DNA from: Cyclospora cayetanensis
Taxonomy: Eukaryota > Apicomplexa > Conoidasida > Eucoccidiorida > Eimeriidae
Length of the DNA: 64,000 nucleotides
Direction: 5' to 3'
NCBI RefSeq assembly: GCF_002999335.1
Contig: NW_020312066.1
Location: 56,775-120,774 of the forward strand
The notes under the pieces were generated by a model. It was not told the DNA's origin, made no database searches, and saw only the letters and a program-made list of their open reading frames with translations. Of this stretch, positions 1 through 9,488 are shown piece by piece (the stretch's first letter is position 1; each line of letters begins with the position of its first letter). Both the position numbers and the translations under genes were made by a program.

Positions 1-1952
1 GTGACTTCTTTTCTATGGGGAATTTGGGTAAATAACGACAAAGTTTCTCTCCTTTGGGTCGACGGTCTCGCCGTTGCGCTCATTGTTGGTGGTGGAGCCA
101 TCGCTGCTCTGTTCAAGGAAGCAGGCAATACGGCAGCTGCCCTTCAGAGGCTTGTGACGCACGGTAAGCAAGGCAATCGTCTAGCTTTTCTTTCACTGGC
201 TGCGACTGGTCCCGTGGGCATTGAGGCGCGAGAGTAGCAAGCTCTCTCGACACGTGGCTCCTGTTTGAACACTGCCACTTTATGTGCGCGAAAAGCCTTG
301 CTGCTGCCGCTGCTGCTCCGCAGACACGCTTCCCCCCCGTCGCTGGAGCTCGTTGAATATAACGCCCTCTACAGCCGCGACAGAGGACGCCGCCCTTGCA
401 GATCCATCCCCCTCCATGGAAGGGCCTCTCCTGGACGATGAATCCGTGCACTCCGAAGCGCATGTCTCCACGAATCTGTTCAGTGGGGCAAACTCGAAGC
501 CTCCCAAGCGCAGGGGCCCTCCGTCGAGCGTCGCGTCGCCTCTGCTTCGCGTCAGCAGCGACAGCGCCGCCTTGAACTCCCCAGCTGGAGGGGCAGGCTC
601 CACGTGGACCTCGCCAGCACTCCTAGCGGAAGGAGCCTCCGCTCTGTTGGCAGGGGAAGGAGCCCCCGCTGACTACCCTGCAAGTGCCTCTGGCGCACTC
701 GAAGGCGTCGAAGCCCTCAGCTCCTTGGACAGAGCAGCTGCAACGCTGGCGTCACTCCTCTCGGGTGTTGTGGGTGGCATGTCACTCGGCCCCATGTCCT
801 TTGTGTTGCCTGAAGCTAAGGGATTAGCGTTCCTCCCCAGCTTTGGCATTGGTAAGCAGCGGGGAGGGTCGCTGCGTCATGCAGCATGCGCTCTGGGGCC
901 CTCCGACACTGCGTCTATCTACGCCCCCTTCTCCTCTACAGACAGTTCTCTCCCTAATTTCCCCTTCTCATCGGTCCATTCTGGCTCACTCGCATGTGGC
1001 GTTTTACCGCTTGCCTCGGCCCCTTCTTTTCTCTCTCGTCGCCTCGAAACACCCACCTTCACCTTTCTTTCCTCCCCTTATAATGCATGTGGGCGTCTCT
1101 TCCTTCACCCACACCCCCCTTATCTCCCTCCTCTCTCTGGGCTGTACTGTTGTCACAACGCGCTAGCCCCCTCAATTCCATGCGCACTCTCTTCTCCGCC
1201 TCCTTTCAGGCCTCTTCACTGCCAACATCGTGGCGCTATGCATCTTCGTTCTCATTCGTCGGCTGAGGGGCCTGAGAGCCCCTCAGTTTCACTGCCGACG
1301 AGCTCTGCTCCCTGGCCTTCTCTCTGGAGTCCTCTATTCTTGCTCTGCCGTCTGCGTAATCCTTGCGATACCGCGTAAGCCTCTAAACTCTACAAACGCC
1401 GTCCGCGCCAACTACCTTTTCTGCTGCAGATGCGAACGCTAGTTGCCCTTTTGGTGCCCTGGTAAACCTGCTGCTGATGCAGCTGCATGGGTTCCTGCTG
1501 CTGACTAGTGCGCATGGCTGCGCTTTCTGTAGTGCTGCTTGTATTCGTAATTGCGTGGACTCCACATTCTCGGGTTTACGCTCTGCTGCGTTGATGTACC
1601 TCAGGAATTTCCTTCTCCGTAAGCTCAACGCTCCCTTTCCTGCTGCTCCTGCACAAAAAGCTACTCTGTTTCTCTAGTTTATCTATTTTTGCTGCTTCCG
1701 CCTATTCTCTCTTAGGGCCTTTTCTCTTTTTCTGTCATCCTTGTGGTGGATCAGGTCGCATACCCAACAAAACAGAGCGCTATCATCTTCTCTGGCCTTT
1801 GGGGAATCTGCTTCTATGGCGAGCTTCGGGGCCGCTCGATTCTGGTTTTTGTTATTGGCGCCATATGTATTTTGGCAGGTGCCGCTCTCCTGTCCACCTA
1901 TACATACCCATCAAGGCTTACTATTCCTGAGGCACATCACATGTCGCCCTAA
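1..1952 (+). CDS. TMEM144-family multi-pass membrane transporter (5' partial)
   Basis: Member of the TMEM144 family of drug/metabolite-transporter-like membrane proteins; substrate unknown. The 5' end lies outside the window. Modelled exons are 1-163, 324-851, 1210-1374, 1430-1461 and 1755-1952, and all intron phases agree (1, 1, 1, 0), giving 361 visible residues. The first exon holds a TM helix around LAVALIVGGGAIAALF. A long Ser/Ala/Pro-rich hydrophilic loop follows, then helices at LFTANIVALCIFVLI and GLLSGVLYSCSAVCVILAI. The last exon carries the family hallmark VAYPTKQSAIIFSGLWGI followed by CFYGELRGR and a final helix. The 32-nt fourth exon is needed to join the helix to VAYP in frame. 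The loop is longer than in animal TMEM144, as is common in coccidia. I am confident of the family, less so of the exact exon 1 boundary. Confidence 0.75.
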
Positions 1953-3529
1953 GCTACAGAGCCAAAGAGCCACGAATAGCCCCCACTTTTTATGGTGGCG
2001 TTCGGGTTTAGGGCGTGGAGACGAGGGTTGAGGGAGGTTGTGCGGATCACGCCAAGCTGTACGTCCCCAAAACCTCCATTAGGCCCTCCAAAATCTGAGA
2101 AGAACGGGCCATGGGTGTGGGGACTTTGAGCCGCTGCTCGTTAGGATTAGCGCTCTTACGAAACAGCACTGGCATGAACAATAGCTCTTGTAGCTTCATA
2201 TGCAGTCAAACAATGGCTTTCATCAACAGCTAAAGCATTGCTTCATCAAGAGGGGCACCCTTCAGCAGCTGCAATAGCATGTGGTGCGTTGTGTTCCACT
2301 CCAGCGTACTAGACACTTGTGTCTTTTTGCACTTTATGCACTAGCAACCGAGAGGACAATGCATTGGGCCGCTGATGCGGAGACAGCGGCAGCGGAATCG
2401 ATTGAGCCTCCATAATCGCATGTATTCATACACCTCCAAAAGGGGTCCCAAGTAGTTTCGGGTGGTACACGACACAGGAACAGGTGGCGTCTAAGAACGT
2501 TCAAGGAATTTATAGGCTAATTGTACGGTTTGGCCGTATAATCAATGGGAATGCAAGGACCTTGTATGGTGAAGCTCCACCTGGTGTTTCATGGCGGTGG
2601 CTACAGGCCTCTTCCGTCTCCCTATGCACCTCCTGTAGTCTAAACTGCGTGCATTTATGCATTGCGTGGACTACAGCAGGATAGATAGCTTTCCTACACG
2701 TGACAGTTGCACCGGTGCTTCGCTGAGTAGGTTGTTCAACTAGGTTAGTGGCCCCTTCTGGATGAAATGCCAAAAAAGCTGTGGCTATGCATGTTCAGCG
2801 CCTGTCAATAGACCCTAAAGAATAATCGGGCAAAGGAAGTTCTTTACTTTCAGCGCAGCACGGGTGTTTCGAGTGGTATCTGAACTCGTGTCCACGGTGG
2901 GTCACTGGGAGTGCCATGGAGGATGTGTTTTTTCGTGAAATCTGTGATCGTTGCAAGAATTCGATGAAGCAAGAAATTCAAACCTATTTAAATCTCAGGT
3001 TACATGTATTTTTGCCCGCCATTAGAGGCTTGGCTTGTGCCCTTCTGCCTTAGGAGGGAAACGCGCGCAGCAGTCAGTCCATTCAGGAACCAGTGGCCAA
3101 AGGAGCTGTGTGGCTTGAACACCCTGTCTACCTAGCTTTCTTTGGGGCCTTCCCGTTTCATCTGACGCCAATTCAGTCTCTAACATCGTTTCGACAATCA
3201 AATCAGAATAAAGGATCATTTCTGTGTCTTCTGCCACCTACTGACTCGGGGGTGCGCTGATACTCCTCCACAAAGCTCGCTCACAGTGCCCGCAGCCTTC
3301 TCCCCTCGACATATCCAATAATAGCTCGCAGCTTCCTCTTGTTTTCTTCCCTCTGGATACCGCACAAGGGTCTGTGGGCAGGGATCCCTCCCCGTCAGAG
3401 GCCGTGCAAACGCGCCCTGCCAACACAAAACTCTTCCCACTTATCGCGTAGGCTGCAGATAGTCGGGGCCCCCTTCTACCTGAGGGGCCCCCTACCCCTT
3501 TATGCGGTGTCTGCATTTCGCACTTGGCT
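1953..3529. other. Intergenic, no gene seen
   Basis: About 1.6 kb between the TMEM144-like gene and the membrane protein gene. Only short open frames without recognisable protein character. Its last 70 bases contain two GGGGCCCC-type blocks (3464-3472 and 3483-3493), 37-66 bases ahead of the next start codon. Confidence 0.6.
3464..3493. promoter_or_regulatory. Paired GGGGCCCC blocks just upstream of a start codon
   Basis: Two G4C4-5 blocks about 11 bases apart, ending 36 bases before the ATG at 3530. Similar palindromes lie near five other gene-start positions in this window. A regulatory role is inferred from position only. Confidence 0.3.
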
Positions 3530-4858
3530 ATGAGCAATCCTTGGGCCCACCTTTTCCTCGCCCTGGCTCTACACTGGGTATTGCTCGTGTCCCCTGTCGC
3601 TCTAGGGGCCGTGCTCGACGACCATGCAGCACAGGCTACCCCCTCACCCCACGTTTCTGGCCCTCTATCATCTATTCTGGCCGCGACAGAGGGTTTACAA
3701 CTGCACAGTGGCTCCAGAGAGCCGCTGTCTTCAATTCTAGAGTTCCGTGCCACCGCTCAGGATGCCCACACAGTAGGAACCCTCGTGGGAGCCCTAGAAA
3801 AGGGTGTCTCAGTCACCAAAGAGGATGCTACTGTCCTCGACACCTCAGGCTCCTCACAGAGGCACGCTGACAACTCCACGGCGTGGGGTACTCCTTCAAT
3901 TATTTGCATTCTCTTTGCCTCCATTGTTATTTCAGTGTGCGTTGCTATTGGCTGCGTATTTGTGGTGCGCCGGACCAAGAAACTGAAGGCTGCAAAAACC
4001 ATTTCAGCGGAAGAAGTGGCCCATAGCGCCAGCACCTATCTCATAGGGCGCTGGGGATGGACACCCGCAGCGTCCAAGCGCAGTAGCACCAACATCATAA
4101 ACAGCAGCTCGAGACGTTGCACGCCACGTGTCTACCCCTCAAGTGCAGAAACAGAAGAACCCCTTTCTCTCCCCCCCATTACTGGACTGTGGGGGCCCTC
4201 TATCGGGATCTCCTTGATGACCTCCCGCCTCGAGGGAGAAGTGCCCTGGTCACTGGAGGCGCCGCCCTCTGCAGCACAAGGCCCCCCGAAAGGGCCCCAA
4301 CTAATTCAAGGATCGCAAACGCAACAAGAAACGATTTCATCGGCACTTAAGGGGGGAATGGACTCGTAAGCCATTTGCTGCTGCTGCTCGTGCTGGCGCT
4401 GCTGCTGGTGGTGGTGTTGTAGTGGCGATTGCTTGCGGCGTTGCTCTTCTTTGTCTTGCTGCTGCGTCTATTGCTCTTACCATAGCACTGCTGCTCCTGC
4501 GTACAGTGAGAATGCCGATGGCTGTGTCGAGAGCCTCAGCTGGCAGCCTACGCACCTCCAGCATCAAGTCTTGTGTGGGGGGCCCTCGAGGAGCAGCAGT
4601 AGAGACAGCCTAGGCGGCCAGAGTCCGTCAGGCCTCTCCAAAGCCCCTTATAGCTGTAGAACCTCGGCATCTGCAGCAGCTGCAGCAGCGATTGAGTTAC
4701 CAACCACTTTTGCAGTCGCTACTCCTTGCAGCGGAGGTCTTAAAGAATTGCTACAGTGGGGGGCGGGCCCTGGAGCAGAAGGGGAAGACCCAGAAGAAGC
4801 AGACCTTAGTGTGTTTGCCTCTCTTCCAGGGGAGCTGCCTAATGCGCAGAGCTTCTGA
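3530..4858 (+). CDS. Signal-peptide, single-pass membrane protein of unknown function
   Basis: Predicted type I membrane protein of 402 residues in two exons, 3530-4365 and 4486-4858. The donor is GTAAGC at 4366 and the acceptor CATAG at 4481-4485; both sides are phase 2, so the frame continues past what would otherwise be a stop at 4367. The N-terminus is a classic signal sequence (WAHLFLALALHWVLLV). About 100 residues of ectodomain follow without cysteine-rich or adhesive modules. One TM helix, SIICILFASIVISVCVAIGC, is followed by VVRRTKK as a stop-transfer signal. The roughly 250-residue cytoplasmic tail is Ser/Pro/Gly-rich and ends in an acidic stretch plus AQSF. I do not recognise the family. 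A secretory-organelle or surface role is possible for an apicomplexan, but that is inference from topology only. The start at 3530 is the first ATG before the signal sequence. Confidence 0.65.
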
Positions 4859-5065
4859 TGGCATTCTAGAAAGCCCTCTCGACTATCGCAACCACTGGAA
4901 GATTTTGTGGGGCCTGCCGAAGGAGCTCTCAGTCGCTAAAATGGCACTTCAAAGGGCCCCCCCTGTTGCACGCTCCAGCTAGGCCTAGTTTGGGGAGTCC
5001 GTGAAGGCGTGAAGCTTCATAGGCAGGCCTGTAACACGACCAAAAAAAGCCCCTATACGCAGTCT

Positions 5066-7178
5066 CTACAGGCCACAGGGGGCCCCGGGGGGGTCCAGAG
5101 GAGGGCCTCTCTGTGTTTGTACTCGGGGCCCATTCATGGGGATCCCATGAGATGTTAGTTCTCTAATGAGCCGCAGCACATCGGGCTGCTGCGAGAGAGC
5201 TGCTAGAGAGGTGCTGGCACTGGGGTCCTTCGAGAAACATACTGGGCAGGGATTCAAGATGCTGGCTGGAGGGGGCCCTCCTCGGTTTTGGGGGGGCCCC
5301 ACCCCCACCAACAAACACCACGTTGATGAGGGTTATCCTGATGTCGCCAGTGCGGCTATTAACAGTGGTATCGCTTCCGTTACTGTTGTTGGAGAAGCTC
5401 CTACAAGGGACTCGCCAACAGCTAGTGCCGGAGGCGTTGCCGCTCCCTGTTCTACTGTCGATATGAGTGCTGCTGCGAATGCGGCGCCATTGCTTTGCGC
5501 TTATCCCCGCCGGGTAGCAGCACCGCTGCGGTGAGTGGGCGGCCTGCTACTGGCAGCCACGCTTGTGGTCCTGCCGCTGCTGCTGCTGCTACTGCTGCTA
5601 CCGCTGCTACTGCTGCTGCTGCTGCTACTGCTGCTGTCCTCGTCCGCATTAGGCAATGCTAGGTTGGACCGCTGCAGCAGCATCATAAAAGAAAACAGCA
5701 GAATAACTGGCACCAGCATTTGCTTAAGCGGCACCACTATATTTAAGGACAACACCAGTCTAAGGAAGACATTGATGAGATAGGCCATCAAGCCGGTTCT
5801 ATGGAGGATAGGGAGCTGAGTCTGTAGCTGCCTGCAGCAGCGAACCTCGGCAGAGTAGTGCGTTCTCTGGACATTCCCTAGAAACCGAAGCGAAGCTCTG
5901 CTGGTTTCTCCCGTGTAGTCAATGTGGCACAACTTGATGCACCTGAACAGCAACAGCATCAGCCAAATGTAAGCGCAACATTAGTGCCGGCTAGAGGCGA
6001 CCACGAATACAGTGGCGTCAGAAGACAAAGGTCACTACAAGACCGGGGAGACTAAATCTTCGAGCGATCAATCGCACACTCTGCATTCGGCTAGAGGCTA
6101 CTGATGCCCACTCACAAGGGATTTGAGCACCGCATCCTCAAGGGCCTCCTTGAATCCGCCCCGCAGCACTCATTAAAACTGTCTGGACCCGTGTAGGCAT
6201 TAAGCTCGGCGAAGAGATATACCACGAGGCGGTTCGTGAAGGTAACCCAAGGCTCGAGAGTCTCTGTAGAATCAGCAACACGCAGGGCATCACCAGACGC
6301 CGCGAGCTCCATCAATACTTTAGGAGGCTGTTCAGAACCGAAAATGGCATAGGGGCTAAGCAACGTCTGCAGCAGCGGCAGTACGAAAAAACATGAATAC
6401 CAGGCAGTTTCAGCTTGATGCAAGCAAATCCATTTTCCTTCTGTACAAATCCTAGCCAAGGAACGCACGGCCCCAACAGTTCCGCGGCTCCCAAAGTCTC
6501 CTGCATTTCATCGTCTAAGGGAGAGAGACGTCGGGGAACGTCGGCTGCCAGCACCAGCAGTACCGATTGCTGAGTGTCTGGATCGGGCCACATGTGCTTG
6601 AAGCGGCCGAGGAGGTCTGCCCGCGCTGAACAGGCAAAAAAACAGTGGCAATGCAGAAAACCGCGCTGCTTATAGAATCCGTGAAATCGAGCACAATAGC
6701 AACAAAAGGAGCAGCGGCAAGCTGCGCTGGCCCCCCACCCGAGCTCATGACTCACCCGTGTACACCAGAAACATACACAAACGCACCCCGGTACACACAA
6801 CCACCAGAACGCATCTACACAAGCAATGTAGTTTATTCTTGTCGCGGGTATTCGTGTGGTCGATGCGTCATTGAGCAACGATTTAGGGCTTCAGACTTTG
6901 CGTATATGCGGCGTAAAAGAGTAGGAAGGGAGAGGAGAAGCGCGCTTCGCAGCTCGTGGTTAGAAAGGGCAAACGGAAACGAACGCATATACACCTGAAA
7001 TGGCATCCATAAAGTCTCCAGCAAGGCGCCTGCATTCGTCTTGAGTTCTTCTAAGACTTTGTTCAGCGGCCCCTTTCAACTCGGCCATGAAAGACATATC
7101 GATCTCAGAAGGGGGCACAGGGGGGCCCGCTGCAGGCGGGGCGCCCGCGCTAGAGCGTCGTTTTCCCCACCCGAACAT
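5066..7178 (-). CDS. Hypothetical protein with hydrophobic C-terminal region and poly-Ser tract
   Basis: Unrecognised conserved-looking gene. The ATG at 7178 opens MFGWGKRRSSAG. Exon 1 (7178-6995) is phase 1 and joins in frame to the acceptor at 6625, giving DLLGRFKHMWPDPDTQQSVL. Later coding blocks are SPYAIFGSEQPPKVLMEL (about 6360-6300), then VVYLFAELNAYTG, which joins in phase 1 to NVQRTHYSAEVRCC (about 5877). Two adjacent hydrophobic segments follow (LINVFLRLVLSLNIVV and LVPVILLFSFMMLL). Next comes an acidic DED and a Ser run encoded by CTG repeats at 5576-5640, which is (AGC)n on this strand. A last exon near 5250-5066 carries LAALSQQPDVLRLIRELTSHG and ends at 5066. The junctions near 6440-6370 and 5530-5250 are not resolved; an intron of about 75 nt starting GTACAG would solve the first. 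Probably a membrane protein; no family assigned. Confidence 0.45.
5576..5640 (-). repeat. CTG/CAG triplet tract coding poly-Ser
   Basis: Read on the minus strand as AGC/AGT codons, giving about 20 serines with one Gly, within the gene at 5066-7178. Confidence 0.85.
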
Positions 7179-7945
7179 TTTCGTCGGGTGAATCGTGCCT
7201 AAACGCTGGTTAGGTTGGTTGTGTGTAGGGGTGGCTGGCTAGCTAGCTCGCGTGTTGGCCCTTAGGGGGCCTGAAACAGCGCTTTTCGCTGAAAAGTGGA
7301 GCGGAGGGGCCCCATTTAGCTGGGCCCCCCTCAACGGGGTAGTTGAACGGGTGTGAGGCGGCGATGGTCGGGGGCGTCGAGGGGCACACAGGAGTCAAGG
7401 GACGTCGTGGTGTAACGGGCGTGGAGGACTGAATCGCTGCGAACCAGAGGGAAAGCAGCAGTGTGGTGGCCTGGAAGAGCGGCTTCTTGTTTAATTATTC
7501 ATGAGGTTTCATCTTTGCATGCATTCATATCTCCGGAGAAGGAGGGAGGGCCCTCTAAAGGGCCCTCCAGCCCCCCTGGGTTGGTCTCCCTTCTCTCACG
7601 GGGCCCCGGAAAGAAGTTTGAAGAGCACGTCGCAAATCATGCACCCCTGCTCGAAGCGTTTGTTTTCTGGTTTGGTTTTTCTGCTTGCATGTGATGATTG
7701 CTCTGTAAATATTTTATGTGAAAGTTACTGCCGCCGCGTTGGCGAGGCTGCGTCTACCTTTCGGCCGCAGGACAGGGGAACGGACGGAAGCGTTGTACGG
7801 GCAGGAAGGCGTAGCGCAAGGGGTTTGTTAGGTGTCTGTGTCACTGCAGCAGCAGCTGCTGCTCCTTCTGCTGCCTGCAGAAACAGGAACGAGTTTGCCC
7901 CTGCCCGCCTGGCGGCCCTTCCCCCTAAAAGTTGAATACCAGAAG
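7179..7945. promoter_or_regulatory. Divergent promoter region with GGGCCC palindromes
   Basis: Shared upstream region of the minus-strand gene starting at 7178 and the RS-rich gene starting at 7946. It contains GGGGCCCC at 7306-7313, a GGGCCC block at 7322-7330, a hairpin with perfect 10-bp arms GGAGGGCCCT/AGGGCCCTCC and a 4-base loop at 7545-7568, and the palindrome CGGGGCCCCG at 7599-7608. Promoter function is inferred from the head-to-head arrangement; no TATA-like element stands out. Confidence 0.4.
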
Positions 7946-8998
7946 ATGCCTCACTTCGTGCCTGTCTACGACCCCGAAAGGCCGAGAAGGGAGCAACAGG
8001 CAGATCCCTCGCTCTACAAACACAGAAGGTGGGAGCAGCCGCATGCACTGCTCAGGCCGGACGGGCAGCAGGGGGCCCCCAGAGACGCCGCCGAAGAGAA
8101 AGATGGAGGTGCCCGACAGAAGCTGCCAAAGTAAGACACAGACAACACACGGGAGGTCATAGCGCGTAGAAAAGGGACAGCTCGCAGACGTATGGGGAAG
8201 GGGAGGTAATATCTCCGAGAGAGCAGCCACCCCTGCTTCCTCGCCCTCCGAGCGATTTCCACTCGTGCCCCTCTCTGTGAATGCTCGCCCACAAAAAGCT
8301 CCGCGCTTGGCTTGTCTCTGCGGGGGGGATTCTCAGGAAGCCTGGCTCGATGGTCCTCAATGAGCGAGGGCTCTGGGTACCTGCACCCCGGCAGGCAGTA
8401 GGCGGCAAGGGGCCTCAAACGCTCCAGGAATGCCAGGGGCCCCAGCCACACTGTCGGGGAGAAGATCGCCGCAGGAGCAGGAGTAGAGACAGACAGGGAG
8501 GTTCCTCCTCGCGCCGAAGGAGCAGAAGCAGAAGCACGAGTCGAGAGAAGAAGGGGCTCTCTCACCGCAGCAACAGGGGCGGAGGCGGCTGGAAGGACGG
8601 CGAGGGAAAGCCATCCCCAGACTCGAGGCGTACGGCCTTCTACGCAAACCAGGCAACCCCTGCATATGCATATATATATGCACACACAGAGAGACACGCA
8701 TCGAATGCTAAGCTGACTGTTGTTGCGGCTTCTGCGTGGTCGATGTGCTCGACTGGAGCCCGCGCAACTTTTCTTGTGCGTTTCTGGCTGCGCATCCTAG
8801 TGCTTTTTTGGTGATGGTGCGGCTGTGTGCTGCTGTGGCGTAGGGCATAGCGAATCTCCGGAGAGACGACGAGCTCCCGTCTCAGATCCCTTCGACTATG
8901 TTCCCCCAAAACAGCGCCGCCAGCAGCAGCAACAGAAAATGCAGCATGGAGGCCGGGGCCCTCCGCCTCCACACCCCAACTCGCGATACAGAAGGTGA
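7946..8998 (+). CDS. Small RS-rich protein, putative splicing-associated
   Basis: Three exons, 7946-8130, 8337-8629 and 8886-8998, with donors GTAAGA and GTACGG and acceptors CTCAG and CTCAG. Phases 2 and 1 close, giving 196 residues. The N-terminus MPHFVPVYDPERPRRE is compact and charged. The middle has a genuine Arg/Ser block (RRRSRSRDR, RRRSRSRSTSRE), and the tail carries PFDYVPPKQRRQQQQQ then a Gly/Pro/Arg end. RS domains are typical of SR proteins and other pre-mRNA splicing factors. However, no RRM or zinc knuckle is visible, so this would be an accessory RS protein rather than a classical SR factor. I could not tie it to a named family. Start choice: first ATG of the frame that opens into the RS exon. 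It is divergent from the gene at 7178. Confidence 0.55.
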
Positions 8999-9488
8999 CA
9001 CGTTACGGTTACTGCAGCAGCGAGAGGCTCTGCAGCAGTGCAGTATTAAGAACTGTAGGAGTTGCTGCACCAGGGTGCATATACAAACTGTGATACATTC
9101 GTTCTGCCTTGAACCCAGCCCGTTTTGTGGCTGCTAGACAGACAAGGAATTCATTGTTTGGGGGTCGGCCTTTAAGAGGGAGGAGGCCTCTGTACGACTG
9201 TGGGGGAGACCTCCTACCTCGGAGGCTCCAACGCAGCAGTTAGAATGTCGAATTTTCCACACGGTGGCCTTAAAGGGGGCACCCGGCGCCGCGTATCGCA
9301 GAGACTTTTCAGCGTAGGGGGGCCCCCTCATGAACATCTTGAGAGGAGAAAAAGCCTCGCTCTGTATATAATTTTGGCGTGAAACAGAGAGCGGCAAGTC
9401 CGTCAGTTCCGCCTCTTCTGCTTCGCAAAGTGTTCCAGATGCCCAGAGTTGTGGCTCTGGAGCTTTTGCGAAGAGTGCCTTTTCTACT

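Noticed and set aside
8014..8697. Long minus-strand frame opposite the RS-rich gene
   Set aside because: It is the complement of the Arg/Ser-coding and GC-rich exons; the plus-strand reading has phased splice sites and a true RS domain.
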